Translations under genes and position numbers: made by a program | Assembly: GCA_964631865.1 (NCBI GenBank) | Contig: CAZWAK010000021.1 | Location: 1-64,000 of the forward strand | Source: JAFDVL01 sp964631865 | GTDB lineage: Bacteria; Acidobacteriota; Blastocatellia; RBC074 | Length of the DNA stretch: 64,000 bases | Direction of reading: 5' to 3' | Notes under the pieces: generated by a model | Told to the model about the DNA's origin: nothing | The model's input: only the letters and a program-made list of their open reading frames with translations | Databases searched by the model: none | Shown here: in pieces, positions 18,241 through 26,708 of the stretch | Position numbering within the stretch: the first letter of the stretch is position 1 | Layout of the letters: each line of letters starts with the position of its first letter

Positions 18241-18432
18241 TACAGCACCTCAAAAAAACAGCTTGGAATGGGTCGTTACTCGCGATCTAACCGGGAGGCG
18301 GGACGCGAAGCGCAATGTACCACAAACGCGCCGTGATGCTCAATTAGTTATTTCTCTTCTGCCTCCTCCCTTGACAGGATTTTGCGGAAAGCCGAGAATC
18401 CCCGCTTACTTCCCGCATCTGTTTGTAAATTC

Positions 18433-18633
18433 ATGATTGCACAAGACATCAATTTGACTCGTTTTTTCGCCTGGGCCAGGGCACGCGCGCTGGCCGAATT
18501 GGAAGCCCGTCTGGCCGCCGATCCTCAGCTTGATCCAAACTGGACTTTTTCCGACATTATGCAAGAACTACTCGCCGAGTATCGGCAACAACCAATCGCG
18601 GATTCGACCGAACCGCCACCGAAGTCCAGCTAG
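18433..18633 (+). CDS. Hypothetical 66-residue protein
   Basis: A small protein from the ATG at 18433 (MIAQDINLTRFFAW...), with an internal helix rich in Ala, Arg and Leu (ARARALAELEARLAAD) and a Pro-rich tail. Codon use is similar to neighbours and it runs parallel to the next small gene. No ribosome site is convincing, so both start and reality are uncertain. Confidence 0.5.
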   Translation: MIAQDINLTRFFAWARARALAELEARLAADPQLDPNWTFSDIMQELLAEYRQQPIADSTEPPPKSS

Positions 18634-18700
18634 ACACTACTCCAGGGCTATGGCAAAATTGTGATTTCCTTTCTTACTTTCTTTCAGGAGCTACTTATAC

Positions 18701-18916
18701 ATGAGCGACACCACCACCGAGACCACGAACACCACCGCGGCGGAAACCCACGAAGAATTGTCCTATCACGCCGTGGAAAAAGATGGCCGCATCACGGCCA
18801 TCTGGGAAATGCGCGGACGTAAACACGTGCGCACCATTGACCCGCGCAGCGCCGAAGGCAAACATCTGCTCGGTCACACCGACAACCCGGAAACCGTGCA
18901 AAACGCCACGGTTTGA
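18701..18916 (+). CDS. Hypothetical 71-residue acidic protein
   Basis: A small Thr-rich, acidic N terminus (MSDTTTETTNTTAAETHEE) is followed by a compact beta-like part (YHAVEKDGRITAIWEMRGRKHVRTID). AGGAG lies 11 bases before the ATG. No known family, no membrane segment. It precedes the Rad50-like gene by about 100 bases, a gap that holds a short AT-rich repeat (TTTCCATTTTTCAATTGTC) of the intergenic kind. Confidence 0.6.
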   Translation: MSDTTTETTNTTAAETHEELSYHAVEKDGRITAIWEMRGRKHVRTIDPRSAEGKHLLGHTDNPETVQNATV

Positions 18917-19013
18917 ATCGGGTGACATTATCTTTTTTATTTCCCATTTTCCATTTTTCAATTGTCATTTGTCATTGGTTAGTGACGCACGCCCATAGAC
19001 TGACAACTGATAG

Positions 19014-22000
19014 ATGGAAAATGTTTCGCTTCCCCGCCCCTTGCAAATTACCAGAGTTGAAATCAAGAACATCAAGAACCACGCCGAAGCGATCTTTGAA
19101 TTCAATCCGGGCGTGACGGCGATTTGCGGCCCGAACGGCGCAGGCAAAACCACCATCATCGAAGCCATTGCCTGGGCGCTGTTCGATCATCTCGAATACA
19201 ACCGCGATGATTTTGTGCGGCGCGGAGCCAAGCGCGGGCAAGTGGACATCAGCTTTCGCTCCAACGCCAACGACCACGAATATCTCGTGCATCGGGACAC
19301 GGGCGGCGGCTATTACGTTTACGATCCCGAAGCCAAAACCAAGCTGATCGAGCAGAAAAGCCAGGTCATCGGCTGGCTCAAACAACACATCGGCGTCGAA
19401 GCGACCACCGATTTGCCCACGCTTTTCAAAACCACGATTGGCGTTCCGCAAGGCACGTTTACGGCGGATTTTGCGCTGGCTCCCGCGCCGCGCAAAAAAG
19501 TCTTCGACGCGATTCTCAAAGTCGAAGAATACCGCGAAGCCGCTGACAATCTAAAAGCTACGCGCAATCATCTCGACACGCGCCTCACCGAAACAGATCG
19601 CAAGATTGCCGAAGCCGAAGGCGAACTCAAAGCCTACGACGAGGTCAAACAACAAGGCGACGAAGCAGCGACGAAGTTGCAAACTTTAGAGCAACAATTG
19701 CTCACGACCACGCAAGCGCGCAATCAGGCCGAACAACAAGCGCGCCAGTTTGCCGAATTAGCCGAACAAATTACCAAACAACGCGGCGCGGTCGAACGAT
19801 TGAACATCAAGCTGCAACTCACACGCGGCAATCTGACGACGGCGCGGGAAGCCGCGCAACAAGCACGCGCCGCCGCTGATCTCGTCGCGCGTTCGCGTTC
19901 CGGCTACGAACAATATCAAGCCGCGTCGCAACGTTTGAGTGAAGGCGAGAAGCAACGCGCCGTGCGCGAAATGCTGCGGTCACGCGCCGCCAAGCTTGAA
20001 CAAGATCACGTCGCGGCCAAAGTGCAAATCGAAAGCGCGAAAGAACGGCTGCGTGAAGTCGCGCAAGCCAAAGCCGAATTGAAAGACCTGAAGGCGCGCG
20101 TCGAGGAACAGGAAACGCTCGAACAACGCTTGAGTGTGTTGCGCGAAAGTCGTGGTCAATTGCAAGGCTTACAGCAAGCCGCTACATCGCTGGATCGTGA
20201 GTTGGATCGTCTGCGCAATCGCTTTGCCGAATTGAAACAACAACTCAAAGACGCCGAGCAATTTCGCGCGTCGGGCGAGCAGACGGAGCAACTAGAAGCA
20301 GAGTTCCGCGCGCTCAACGAACGGCTCACAAACTCTGAAATCGCGCGCCAAAGCACGCAACTCAAACGCGATCAACTCACGCAGGCGAAGACCGAATTGA
20401 CGCGCTTGCAAGCCGAGCAAACCAAGTTGTCCAATGAAATCGCGCGGCTGCAACCGTTGGCGAAACAAATTCAGCAACTCGCCGAAGTGGAAAACAAGCA
20501 GCAAAGCGAAGTGGATCGGCTGGCCAAATTGCGCGCTGAAACTGCGCGCGATGCCGAAATGATCGCGGCGCTCGAAAGCGGCGGTTTGTGTCCGTTGCTG
20601 ACCGAAAAATGTCTCAACCTCAAACCCGGCGAGGCGCTCGACAGGCGCTTCAAATCAGGCTTGGACGCGCGTCGCAAAGAAATCGCACAACTGGAAAAAT
20701 CAACCGTCGCGCTCGCCGCTGAAGTCAAAAAATTGCGCACCGCCGAAGCCGAAGCGAAACGCCTGCCCAAGTTGCAGGAAGATGTGACCGCGCTCGATGA
20801 GCGGCACAAAAAGCAACAAACGTTGGTCGCCAAACTCGAAGCCGACATCGCCGCCGCGCAAGTGCTTCCCGAAGCCGAACTCAAACAACTTCAGCAACAT
20901 CGGCAAGCGTTGGAACTGCAACTGCGCGACGCGCGTGCGGCACAAGCCAAATTGAGTCAGGTCGAAGTGCTGCATCGCGAATATCTGAGCGTCAAAGCCG
21001 AGGGCGAAAGCAAACGCACCGACCGCGAAGCCTTGCAACAACAACTGGCCGCACTCAGCACAACCGAAGCGCAGTTGATTGAAGCGGAAACGATGTTGCA
21101 AACGCTCGGCGATCCGCGCAGCCGGGCGACGGCGCTGCAACAACTACTCCGCCGCGAAGCAGAATGGCAGCAAATCTGCGCGAACGTCGAAGTCATTTTG
21201 CAAAACCTCACGACGCAACTCGATCAACTCAGCACCGAACTACAAACCTTTGCCGCGTTAGACGCCACGATGGCCGAAGCCACTGCGACGCGCGCAGCCA
21301 ATGAAGCGGCATATCAAGCGTTCATCGCCAACGAAAACATCGCGGCCACAGTCGAGTCGCGCGAAGCCGAAGCCAAAACCTTGACCGAAGAATTGGCCGC
21401 GACCGAATCCGCGTTGAATGCCGCGACGGCGCAACTCGTCGCGCTCGAAGAACAGTACGATCCCGACCAACACAACCGCGCGTTGACGACGTTGCACGAT
21501 TTGCGCGAACGAGTCACCCAAATCACGACGCAACTCGAACACGTGCGCGAACAACACGCCAAGCTGTCGGCGCAACTCGCGCATCTCCACGAAGTGCGCG
21601 CCGCGATGTTGGAAGCCATCGCCGCGCACGACAAGCTCACGAACCTGCGCGGCACGACTGAATTCATCCGCGACACGTTGCAAAAAGCCGCGCCGTTCAT
21701 CACCGAAGCCTACTTGCATTCAATCTCCGTCGAAGCCAATCAACTGTTCCGCGAAATCAGCGGGCGCTACGATTTGACGCTGCGTTGGAGCAACGATTAC
21801 GAAGTCACGTTGGAAGAGCGCGGGCACGAACGTCCTTTCGCGAATCTTTCGGGCGGCGAACAAATGACCGCCGCGTTGGCGGTGCGCTTGGCGCTGCTGC
21901 GCGAATTTTCCGACAACCTCAGTCTGGCGTTTTTCGACGAACCCACCACGAATATGGACGAAGATCGGCGCAAAAATCTGGCGCAACAAATCGGGCGCAT

Positions 22001-22091
22001 CACCGGCTTCAAGCAATTGTTTGTCATCAGCCACGACGACAGCTTCGAGAACTTCACCGATCAGGTTGTCACGTTGGGAGACAAAGAATGA
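19014..22091 (+). CDS. Rad50/SbcC-like SMC-family ATPase
   Basis: A 1025-residue ATPase of the Rad50/SbcC type, involved in DNA end processing. Walker A CGPNGAGKTT is at about 38-47, long coiled coils run from about 170 to 500 and 560 to 860, and a cysteine pair at about 526 and 533 (GLCPLLTEKC) sits at the midpoint, where Rad50 has a zinc hook; the spacing (C-X6-C) is wider than the usual CPxC. The ABC signature NLSGGEQ lies near 945 and Walker B LAFFDEPTTNMD near 972. The partner nuclease SbcD/Mre11 is not adjacent. Its last bases ATGA overlap the start of the MFS gene. Confidence 0.88.
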   Translation: MENVSLPRPLQITRVEIKNIKNHAEAIFEFNPGVTAICGPNGAGKTTIIEAIAWALFDHLEYNRDDFVRRGAKRGQVDISFRSNANDHEYLVHRDTGGGYYVYDPEAKTKLIEQKSQVIGWLKQHIGVEATTDLPTLFKTTIGVPQGTFTADFALAPAPRKKVFDAILKVEEYREAADNLKATRNHLDTRLTETDRKIAEAEGELKAYDEVKQQGDEAATKLQTLEQQLLTTTQARNQAEQQARQFAELAEQITKQRGAVERLNIKLQLTRGNLTTAREAAQQARAAADLVARSRSGYEQYQAASQRLSEGEKQRAVREMLRSRAAKLEQDHVAAKVQIESAKERLREVAQAKAELKDLKARVEEQETLEQRLSVLRESRGQLQGLQQAATSLDRELDRLRNRFAELKQQLKDAEQFRASGEQTEQLEAEFRALNERLTNSEIARQSTQLKRDQLTQAKTELTRLQAEQTKLSNEIARLQPLAKQIQQLAEVENKQQSEVDRLAKLRAETARDAEMIAALESGGLCPLLTEKCLNLKPGEALDRRFKSGLDARRKEIAQLEKSTVALAAEVKKLRTAEAEAKRLPKLQEDVTALDERHKKQQTLVAKLEADIAAAQVLPEAELKQLQQHRQALELQLRDARAAQAKLSQVEVLHREYLSVKAEGESKRTDREALQQQLAALSTTEAQLIEAETMLQTLGDPRSRATALQQLLRREAEWQQICANVEVILQNLTTQLDQLSTELQTFAALDATMAEATATRAANEAAYQAFIANENIAATVESREAEAKTLTEELAATESALNAATAQLVALEEQYDPDQHNRALTTLHDLRERVTQITTQLEHVREQHAKLSAQLAHLHEVRAAMLEAIAAHDKLTNLRGTTEFIRDTLQKAAPFITEAYLHSISVEANQLFREISGRYDLTLRWSNDYEVTLEERGHERPFANLSGGEQMTAALAVRLALLREFSDNLSLAFFDEPTTNMDEDRRKNLAQQIGRITGFKQLFVISHDDSFENFTDQVVTLGDKE

Positions 22092-23326
22092 GCGCTGAAA
22101 CCAATGGCGGCGCTTATGCAGTCTTTCGCCTTCCGAATTATCGTCGCTACTTCACAGGCAATATTCTCGGCATCATCGCGCACCAAATGTTGACGCTTGC
22201 GGTCGGCTGGGAGATTTACGAACGCACCGGATCAAAGCTCAAACTCGGCTACATCGGCCTTGCGCAATATTTGCCCATCCTGCTGTTCACGTTGCCCGCC
22301 GGACAAGTCGCGGATCGTTTCAATCGCAAAAAGATTATGTTCCTGACGCTGACGATGACAGCGGTCGCGGCGATGGTGATGCTCTGGGTTTCGGCGACGA
22401 ATGGTTCGATCAACGTTATTTATGCGTGTTTGTTTTTGAATGGATTGGCGCGTGCGTTTCAAGCGCCGGCACGCGCCGCGTTCGTCACACAAATCGTCCC
22501 GCGCGAGATTTTCCCGAACGCCGTTGCGTGGGGCAGCAATTCGTTTGAGATCGCCACGATCACCGGCCCGGCGCTCGGCGGCGCAATGATCGCGTTCTTC
22601 GGCAAACCGACTTGGGTTTATCTCGTAACCGCTGTCTGCTCGTTTGCATACCTGATTTTATTGACCGGAATCACAGTCGGCACGCCGCAGGATCATCGTG
22701 AGCCGATTCGGTTGGAAGGTTTGATTGCGGGGTTGCGTTTCGTGTGGCGCTCGAAAGTGATGGTCGCTTCGATCACATTGGATTTGTTCGCGGTGCTGCT
22801 CGGCGGCGCAGTCACGTTGTTGCCGATTTACGCGAAAGACATTCTGCAAGTCGGGCCGACGGGTTTGGGTTGGATGCGCGCCGCGCCGTCAGTCGGAGCC
22901 GTGTTGATGGCGCTCTACATCGCGCATCGTCCGCCGATGCAGAAAGCCGGGCGCACGCTGTTGTGGTCGGTCATCGGCTTTGGCGGCGCAACGATTGGCT
23001 TCGGTCTCTCGCGTTCGTTTTGGCTTTCGATGCTGATGTTGATGTTAATTGGCGCGTTCGACAGCATCAGCGTCATCATCCGTCACACGCTGGTACAAAT
23101 GCTCACGCCGGACGAAATGCGCGGGCGCGTGTCGGCGATCAACAGCTTGTTCATCGGCACATCGAACGAACTCGGCGGCTACGAATCGGGATTGGTCGCG
23201 GAATATTTCGGCACGGTGTTTTCGGTCGTTTCGGGCGGTGTCGGGACATTGGTTGTGGTGTTAATTGTGGGAACCGTTTGGCCGCAGTTGCGGCGATACG
23301 GAGCGTTGGTGGCAGAGGCCAAATAG
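22088..23326 (+). CDS. MFS transporter
   Basis: A 412-residue integral membrane protein with about 12 hydrophobic segments, starting MSAETNGGAYAVFRLPNYRRYF. The loop AGQVADRFNRKKIM between helices 2 and 3 is the MFS signature. It resembles exporters of the EntS / MFS_3 group, but the cargo is not predictable. Its ATG overlaps the Rad50-like stop by four bases, so the two are translationally coupled. Its stop at 23326 is 10 bases before the last attC of the cassette array, making it the chromosomal flank of the integron. Confidence 0.9.
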   Translation: MSAETNGGAYAVFRLPNYRRYFTGNILGIIAHQMLTLAVGWEIYERTGSKLKLGYIGLAQYLPILLFTLPAGQVADRFNRKKIMFLTLTMTAVAAMVMLWVSATNGSINVIYACLFLNGLARAFQAPARAAFVTQIVPREIFPNAVAWGSNSFEIATITGPALGGAMIAFFGKPTWVYLVTAVCSFAYLILLTGITVGTPQDHREPIRLEGLIAGLRFVWRSKVMVASITLDLFAVLLGGAVTLLPIYAKDILQVGPTGLGWMRAAPSVGAVLMALYIAHRPPMQKAGRTLLWSVIGFGGATIGFGLSRSFWLSMLMLMLIGAFDSISVIIRHTLVQMLTPDEMRGRVSAINSLFIGTSNELGGYESGLVAEYFGTVFSVVSGGVGTLVVVLIVGTVWPQLRRYGALVAEAK

Positions 23327-23335
23327 ATTCAATCT

Positions 23336-23382
23336 CAACAACCTGTTAAGCCGCCCGAGGACGGCTGAACGCGGTGTTAGGC
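23336..23382 (-). other. attC site of membrane-protein cassette
   Basis: Read on the minus strand, R'' GCCTAAC (23382-23376) includes the stop codon TAA of the upstream ORF. Next comes L'' GTTCAGCCG, an 8-base loop and L' CGGCTTAAC, giving an AGCCG/CGGCT stem, with a weak R' GTTGTTG (23342-23336). The L boxes match the textbook integron consensus (CGTTCAAGCCG / CGGCTTAAC). It is the last site before the MFS gene. Confidence 0.75.
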
Positions 23383-23778
23383 TGACCCAGGCGAAGCAGG
23401 CGTGCGGCTGGGCCTCCGCCTACGGCGGCGAAACGCCAGAGCGCAGGCGAGCGCGCTGCCGGGCAACACCAGCGCGCTGGTGAAGACGGCGAGCCACTTG
23501 ATGGCCTGCGGCGGTGCGAACGTTGGATCGGTCGTCGCTCCGGGGATGTACGGCGGCATGCGACCGAGGTTGAAGAGGAACCACGCCGTAGCGTAGCCCA
23601 GCACGAAGGTCGCCAGGACGGCAAAGGTCACGGTGGCACGGTAGCGCTTGGCGCTTCGTTGAAGGAACGCTGCCGCCCCCCAGCCGACTACCGCAGGGGG
23701 AATCCAGAAGCCGACCAGGACGATGAGGCTGGGGAGGCGATCAGGGAGCAGGAGGGCTAGTACCAAAGCGATTCTCAT
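23377..23778 (-). CDS. Cassette membrane protein
   Basis: A 133-residue protein with about four hydrophobic segments (MRIALVLALLLP, LIVLVGFWIPPAVVGWGAAAF, TFAVLATFVLGYATAWFLF, LAVFTSALVLPGSALACALAF) and a basic C-terminal tail RRRRRRPSR. GGAGG lies 9 bases before the ATG. Its stop codon TAA is part of the R'' box GCCTAAC. No family known. The cassette start TTAGGC at 23807-23802 matches the reverse complement of its own R''. Confidence 0.7.
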   Translation of the reverse strand: MRIALVLALLLPDRLPSLIVLVGFWIPPAVVGWGAAAFLQRSAKRYRATVTFAVLATFVLGYATAWFLFNLGRMPPYIPGATTDPTFAPPQAIKWLAVFTSALVLPGSALACALAFRRRRRRPSRTPASPGSA

Positions 23779-23801
23779 TGTGACGCCTCCGAAGTGTTAC
23801 G

Positions 23802-23820
23802 GCCTAACGTTGTGTTATGT
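23802..23820 (-). other. Collapsed 19-bp attC after toxin-antitoxin cassette
   Basis: On the minus strand this reads ACATAAC-ACAAC-GTTAGGC: R'' of the toxin-antitoxin cassette joined to R' of the next cassette with only 5 bases between. The L boxes and the variable stem are missing. The R'' contains the DUF5615 stop codon. Confidence 0.6.
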
Positions 23821-24153
23821 CGCGTTTATTTCAATCAGCGCCTCTCCGGCCTCAAGCAAGCGCAGTGCTTGCGACAACGTCGTGCTCAATATCTGTTTGA
23901 GCCGAGCATTGGAAGTATTCCCACACCGAAGCCAGATTACCTGCGGCGGTGTTCCATATTGTTCGACCAGTTCAACGAAGTCACTGTCTTTGGTCATCAC
24001 CACTGCCCCCGCTTGTTGCGCCGCCGCAAAGATTTGCCGGTCAGTGGCATCCCGCAAGCCCAAATCGCGCAGGGCAAGACACTGCACCGGGAATTGGCTG
24101 CTTATCCAAGTGGCAATCGTGGGAGAAAGTTGTGCATCAACCCAAATCGTCAT
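23815..24153 (-). CDS. DUF5615 PIN-like toxin
   Basis: A 112-residue protein of the DUF5615 family, related to PIN/Mut7-C RNases. The acidic residues typical of the active site are in WVDAQLSP (Asp6), DATDRQIF and MTKDSDFVE (near 56). Its ATG overlaps the upstream DUF433 gene by four bases, the usual operon of this type II toxin-antitoxin pair. Family members are thought to be ribonucleases held by the DUF433 protein. The stop TAA lies inside the R'' box ACATAAC, so it is the last gene of a two-gene cassette. Confidence 0.85.
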   Translation of the reverse strand: MTIWVDAQLSPTIATWISSQFPVQCLALRDLGLRDATDRQIFAAAQQAGAVVMTKDSDFVELVEQYGTPPQVIWLRCGNTSNARLKQILSTTLSQALRLLEAGEALIEINAT

Positions 24154-24374
24154 GCGGCTAAGCGAACATGGTCAAAGCGACGGGCGGCATACTGAAGCGA
24201 GGCTTGAATATCCTCTCGTTCAAGATCAGGCATTTCCGCCAGAATTTCGTCGAAGGAGAGTCCCGCTGCCAATAAATCCAAAACATCAATCACGCGGATT
24301 CTCATTCCTCGGATGCAAGGTCGCCCGCCACATTGCTCCGGGTTAATGGTAATTCTTCCCAGTAAGTCAGACAT
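24150..24374 (-). CDS. DUF433 antitoxin
   Basis: A 74-residue DUF433 protein starting MSDLLGRITINPEQCGGRPCIRG, the well-known family signature. It has a helix-turn-helix-like C-terminal half (LSFDEILAEMPDLEREDIQASLQYAARR) and probably binds DNA and the DUF5615 toxin. The start at 24374 has a GAAAGGA site; the in-frame ATG at 24398 is less likely. The pair is a natural cassette stabiliser. The cassette starts at TTATGT near 24434, and its reverse complement ACATAAC closes the cassette at 23814-23820. Confidence 0.87.
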   Translation of the reverse strand: MSDLLGRITINPEQCGGRPCIRGMRIRVIDVLDLLAAGLSFDEILAEMPDLEREDIQASLQYAARRFDHVRLAA

Positions 24375-24428
24375 TTTCTTTTTCCTTTCGCCGCGCATTA
24401 TCGCTCATTTGGTATGAAAAAGTCAGCG

Positions 24429-24447
24429 ACATAACAACTCGTTAGGC
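24429..24447 (-). other. Collapsed 19-bp attC after PD-(D/E)XK cassette
   Basis: Minus strand: GCCTAAC-GAGTT-GTTATGT, that is R'' of the PD-(D/E)XK cassette and R' of the toxin-antitoxin cassette with 5 bases between. The stop codon TAA of the PD-(D/E)XK gene lies in R''. The plus-strand reading AACAACTCGTT matches how many attC sites begin, so the central stem was probably lost by a deletion between GTT repeats. Confidence 0.6.
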
Positions 24448-25065
24448 TGGAACTGGAAGCGGCGAGTCATTCTGGGAAATGGCACGAAAAATGAAATGGA
24501 TGGCCCCAAAGAGTTCGCCCAAATCACTGACCGTATAGCCTTCCGGGTTGCTGATAAACGTGTTGCCGACCAACTTCCCGAATTTCCACAGTTCACCATC
24601 GGTCACAATCCCATAGACGGGTTTATTGAGATTGTCATTGATTTTCTGTGCGGCAACGAGTTCTGCCAAACACTGTCCCCACCCTTGCTCGAAGTCATTT
24701 TTCTTGGCCTCCACGACCACGACGAGCAGCAAGTCCAAGACCGTTTTGCCGAGCGCCGAGCGCGTGGCAATCAGATAGTCTGGCGTACCGCTTAGCTTGT
24801 CGTTGTAAGCAATAGATTTCTGTATCCAAAAAGAGTAATGTTCGTGAAAGTTCTTATACACTTCCCGCAGAGTTGGCGTAATTACCAATTCTGTCCGCGC
24901 GGCCTCGGAAGTAAACACGTCAATATTCTTCTGATTAAATTCGTATTCTTCACGGAAGTGCGGTGGCGGTTCCACCCGTTCGGCGACAATAAAACTTTCC
25001 TCTTGATATTTGATCCCAAATTCTTTTTGCACTTGCGAGATGTTTTTGTAATCGCTGAAAGCCAT
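24442..25065 (-). CDS. PD-(D/E)XK-like nuclease-fold cassette protein
   Basis: A 207-residue protein. A PD-(D/E)XK core is visible: GTPDYLIA (Asp96) and VVVVEAKKND (Glu119, Lys121) on adjoining strands, followed by a helix with EQGWGQCLAEL, and then VYGIVTDGELWKFGKL. This arrangement is seen in restriction-like nuclease domains, often N-terminal in type I HsdR. There is no helicase or methylase beside it, so it is either a stand-alone nuclease-like protein or a decayed one. The last codons end in the R'' box GCCTAAC, so it is a cassette gene. A weak GGA site precedes the ATG. Confidence 0.7.
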   Translation of the reverse strand: MAFSDYKNISQVQKEFGIKYQEESFIVAERVEPPPHFREEYEFNQKNIDVFTSEAARTELVITPTLREVYKNFHEHYSFWIQKSIAYNDKLSGTPDYLIATRSALGKTVLDLLLVVVVEAKKNDFEQGWGQCLAELVAAQKINDNLNKPVYGIVTDGELWKFGKLVGNTFISNPEGYTVSDLGELFGAIHFIFRAISQNDSPLPVPA

Positions 25066-25146
25066 AATGCTAATCCTGTCCTTTTACTGCTCAAATTTTG
25101 TTCGTTTAGCCAAGAAGCATACGACTTTCCGTGGAAATTTGCGAAA

Positions 25147-25161
25147 GCCTAATTATAGGTG
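25147..25161 (-). other. Left fragment of IS-split attC
   Basis: GCCTAAT (25147-25153) reads on the minus strand as ATTAGGC, the R' box of the split site: its last six bases (TTAGGC) open the PD-(D/E)XK cassette and match that cassette's own R'' GCCTAAC. The adjacent AGGTG (minus CACCT) matches the inverse AGGTG of the right fragment at 26709-26729. Confidence 0.5.
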
Positions 25162-25169
25162 TTCCTGTT

Positions 25170-25365
25170 ACTGAATTCGTCTCACGCGCTTCACTCCTGA
25201 CAGTGGGTTGTTGTAGCGTGGGGCCGGGTTTGAGGAACAGGCTCGTGGGGGCGATGAATTTGCAATAAGTGACGCTGCTGACGTCTACGAACATTCTTTC
25301 ACGCTCCCACGATGCACTGTGCCTGACAACGAATTCTCAGATGTCGTTGGACGCGACTACTCTAC
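25170..25365 (+). ncRNA. Putative IS110 bridge RNA region
   Basis: The non-coding left end of an IS110 element carries the bridge (seek) RNA that pairs with target and donor DNA. This region has GC-rich segments able to fold (GTGGGGCCGGG, GTGGGGGCGATG) and a TATAAT at 25367-25372 just before the transposase leader. Limits and strand are by family analogy only; no covariance was tested. Confidence 0.35.
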
Positions 25366-25440
25366 TATAATTCCTTCGTGTTGGCACTCTCTGCCTGCTC
25401 CTACCCATCGGCTTTTCCCCCTTTTTCACCGGAGGTTTTT

Positions 25441-26691
25441 ATGACCAACTTCGCTGCTTTTCTCGGCATTGACTGGGCCAATGACAAACACGATCTCTGC
25501 TTGCTCGACGCTATGACCGGACAGAAAGAATTCTTTCAACTCGCCCACAAAGCGGAAGTCCTGGATGCGTTTCTGCGCCAACTGCGTCTGCGCTATCCGC
25601 ACCAAGCGATTGCCGTCGGCGTGGAGCAAGCGCGTGGGCCGCTCCTCTTCGCCCTACTCAAGTATGACTTCCTCATCCTCTATCCCATCCATCCCACCAC
25701 GCTGGCACGTTACCGCGAAGCTTTCTCACCCTCGCGCGCCAAGGATGATCCCACCGATGCCGCGTATGCCGCCGAGTTGCTGCATCAGCATCGTGACCGC
25801 CTCACGGCCTGGACGCCCGATGACGCCACGACTCGCACGATCCAACTGCTAGTTGAGCAACGCCGTCGGCTCGTCAACGAGCGCACGCGCTTTTCCAATC
25901 GCCTGACCGCCGCCCTGAAAGCCTATTATCCGCAGGCGCTCGTGTGGCTCCCGGAGTTATGCACTGCCCTAGCCTGTGACTTTCTCACCCGTTGGCCCAC
26001 GCTCGCGGCACTGCAACGGGCACGGCCCAATACCATTGAGCAGTTCTTTCGCGCTCATCATTCGCACGGCGCGGTTTTGGCACGCCGCCTGGCCGAGATC
26101 AAGACCGCCACCCCGCTGGTCACGGATAGCGCCGTCATCGCTGCCAGTACGCTGCTGGTGGCGGCTTTAGTGGCGCAACTGCAAGCCACGCTACACGCCA
26201 TTGCCCAGCACGAAGCGGAAATTGAAAAGCTCTGTGTGGTTCATCCTGACTTTGTGCTCTTTACCTCTTTGCCCGGCGCTGGGAAAGTCTTCGCCCCCCG
26301 CTTGCTCGCCGCCCTTGGCACCCAACGAAATCGCTTTCGGGATGCCCAGGCGCTGGCTTGTTTCAGTGGCGTAGCGCCCGTGATCGAGCGCTCTGGGCAT
26401 TCCTGCTGGACACGTTGGCGCTACTTCTGCCCCAAGTTTCTGCGGCAAACCTTCGTCGAATTTGCCGGGCAATCCATTCCGTTCTGCGGCTGGGCGCGTG
26501 CCTTCTACCACCTGCAACGCAGCAAAGGGAAAGGCCACTCGGCTGCGTTGCGGGCTTTAGCTTTCAAATGGATTCGCATCATCTGGAAATGTTGGCAGAC
26601 CCGAACGCCCTATGACGAAGCGCGCTATCTGGCCCAATTGCGCAAGACCAATTCGCCCCTAATTCCTTTACTGGAAGCGGCTACCGGCTGA
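25441..26691 (+). CDS. IS110-family transposase
   Basis: A 416-residue DEDD transposase. The N-terminal RuvC-like domain starts FLGIDWANDKHD (Asp11), continues VGVEQARGPLLF (Glu62) and KDDPTDAAYAA (Asp103/Asp106). The C-terminal transposase_20 region has TSLPGAGKVFAPRLLAALG and CFSGVAPVIERSG with the catalytic-serine area near 310-325. The start at 25441 follows GGAGG. The gene is intact and of normal length for IS110, so the element may be active. It sits in the integron array in the opposite direction to the cassette genes. Confidence 0.93.
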   Translation: MTNFAAFLGIDWANDKHDLCLLDAMTGQKEFFQLAHKAEVLDAFLRQLRLRYPHQAIAVGVEQARGPLLFALLKYDFLILYPIHPTTLARYREAFSPSRAKDDPTDAAYAAELLHQHRDRLTAWTPDDATTRTIQLLVEQRRRLVNERTRFSNRLTAALKAYYPQALVWLPELCTALACDFLTRWPTLAALQRARPNTIEQFFRAHHSHGAVLARRLAEIKTATPLVTDSAVIAASTLLVAALVAQLQATLHAIAQHEAEIEKLCVVHPDFVLFTSLPGAGKVFAPRLLAALGTQRNRFRDAQALACFSGVAPVIERSGHSCWTRWRYFCPKFLRQTFVEFAGQSIPFCGWARAFYHLQRSKGKGHSAALRALAFKWIRIIWKCWQTRTPYDEARYLAQLRKTNSPLIPLLEAATG

Positions 26692-26708
26692 TTTCTCCTT
26701 GACAACTC

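Larger units (their letters stand above)
25162..26708 (+). mobile_element. IS110-family insertion sequence within an attC
   Basis: About 1.55 kb between the two halves of an attC site. It encodes an IS110-type DEDD transposase (25441-26691). A 280-base non-coding region precedes the gene and only about 17 bases follow it, the layout of IS110-group elements whose left end encodes the bridge RNA. No terminal inverted repeats are seen, as expected for IS110. The boundaries are placed from the break in the attC and are uncertain by about 10 bases. Confidence 0.72.

Noticed and set aside
17179..18432. TPP riboswitch for the thiS operon
   Set aside because: No THI-box-like sequence in 18241-18432 and no other thi genes.
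25162..26708. Terminal inverted repeats at the IS ends
   Set aside because: None found, which is in keeping with IS110; the ends were placed from the attC break.
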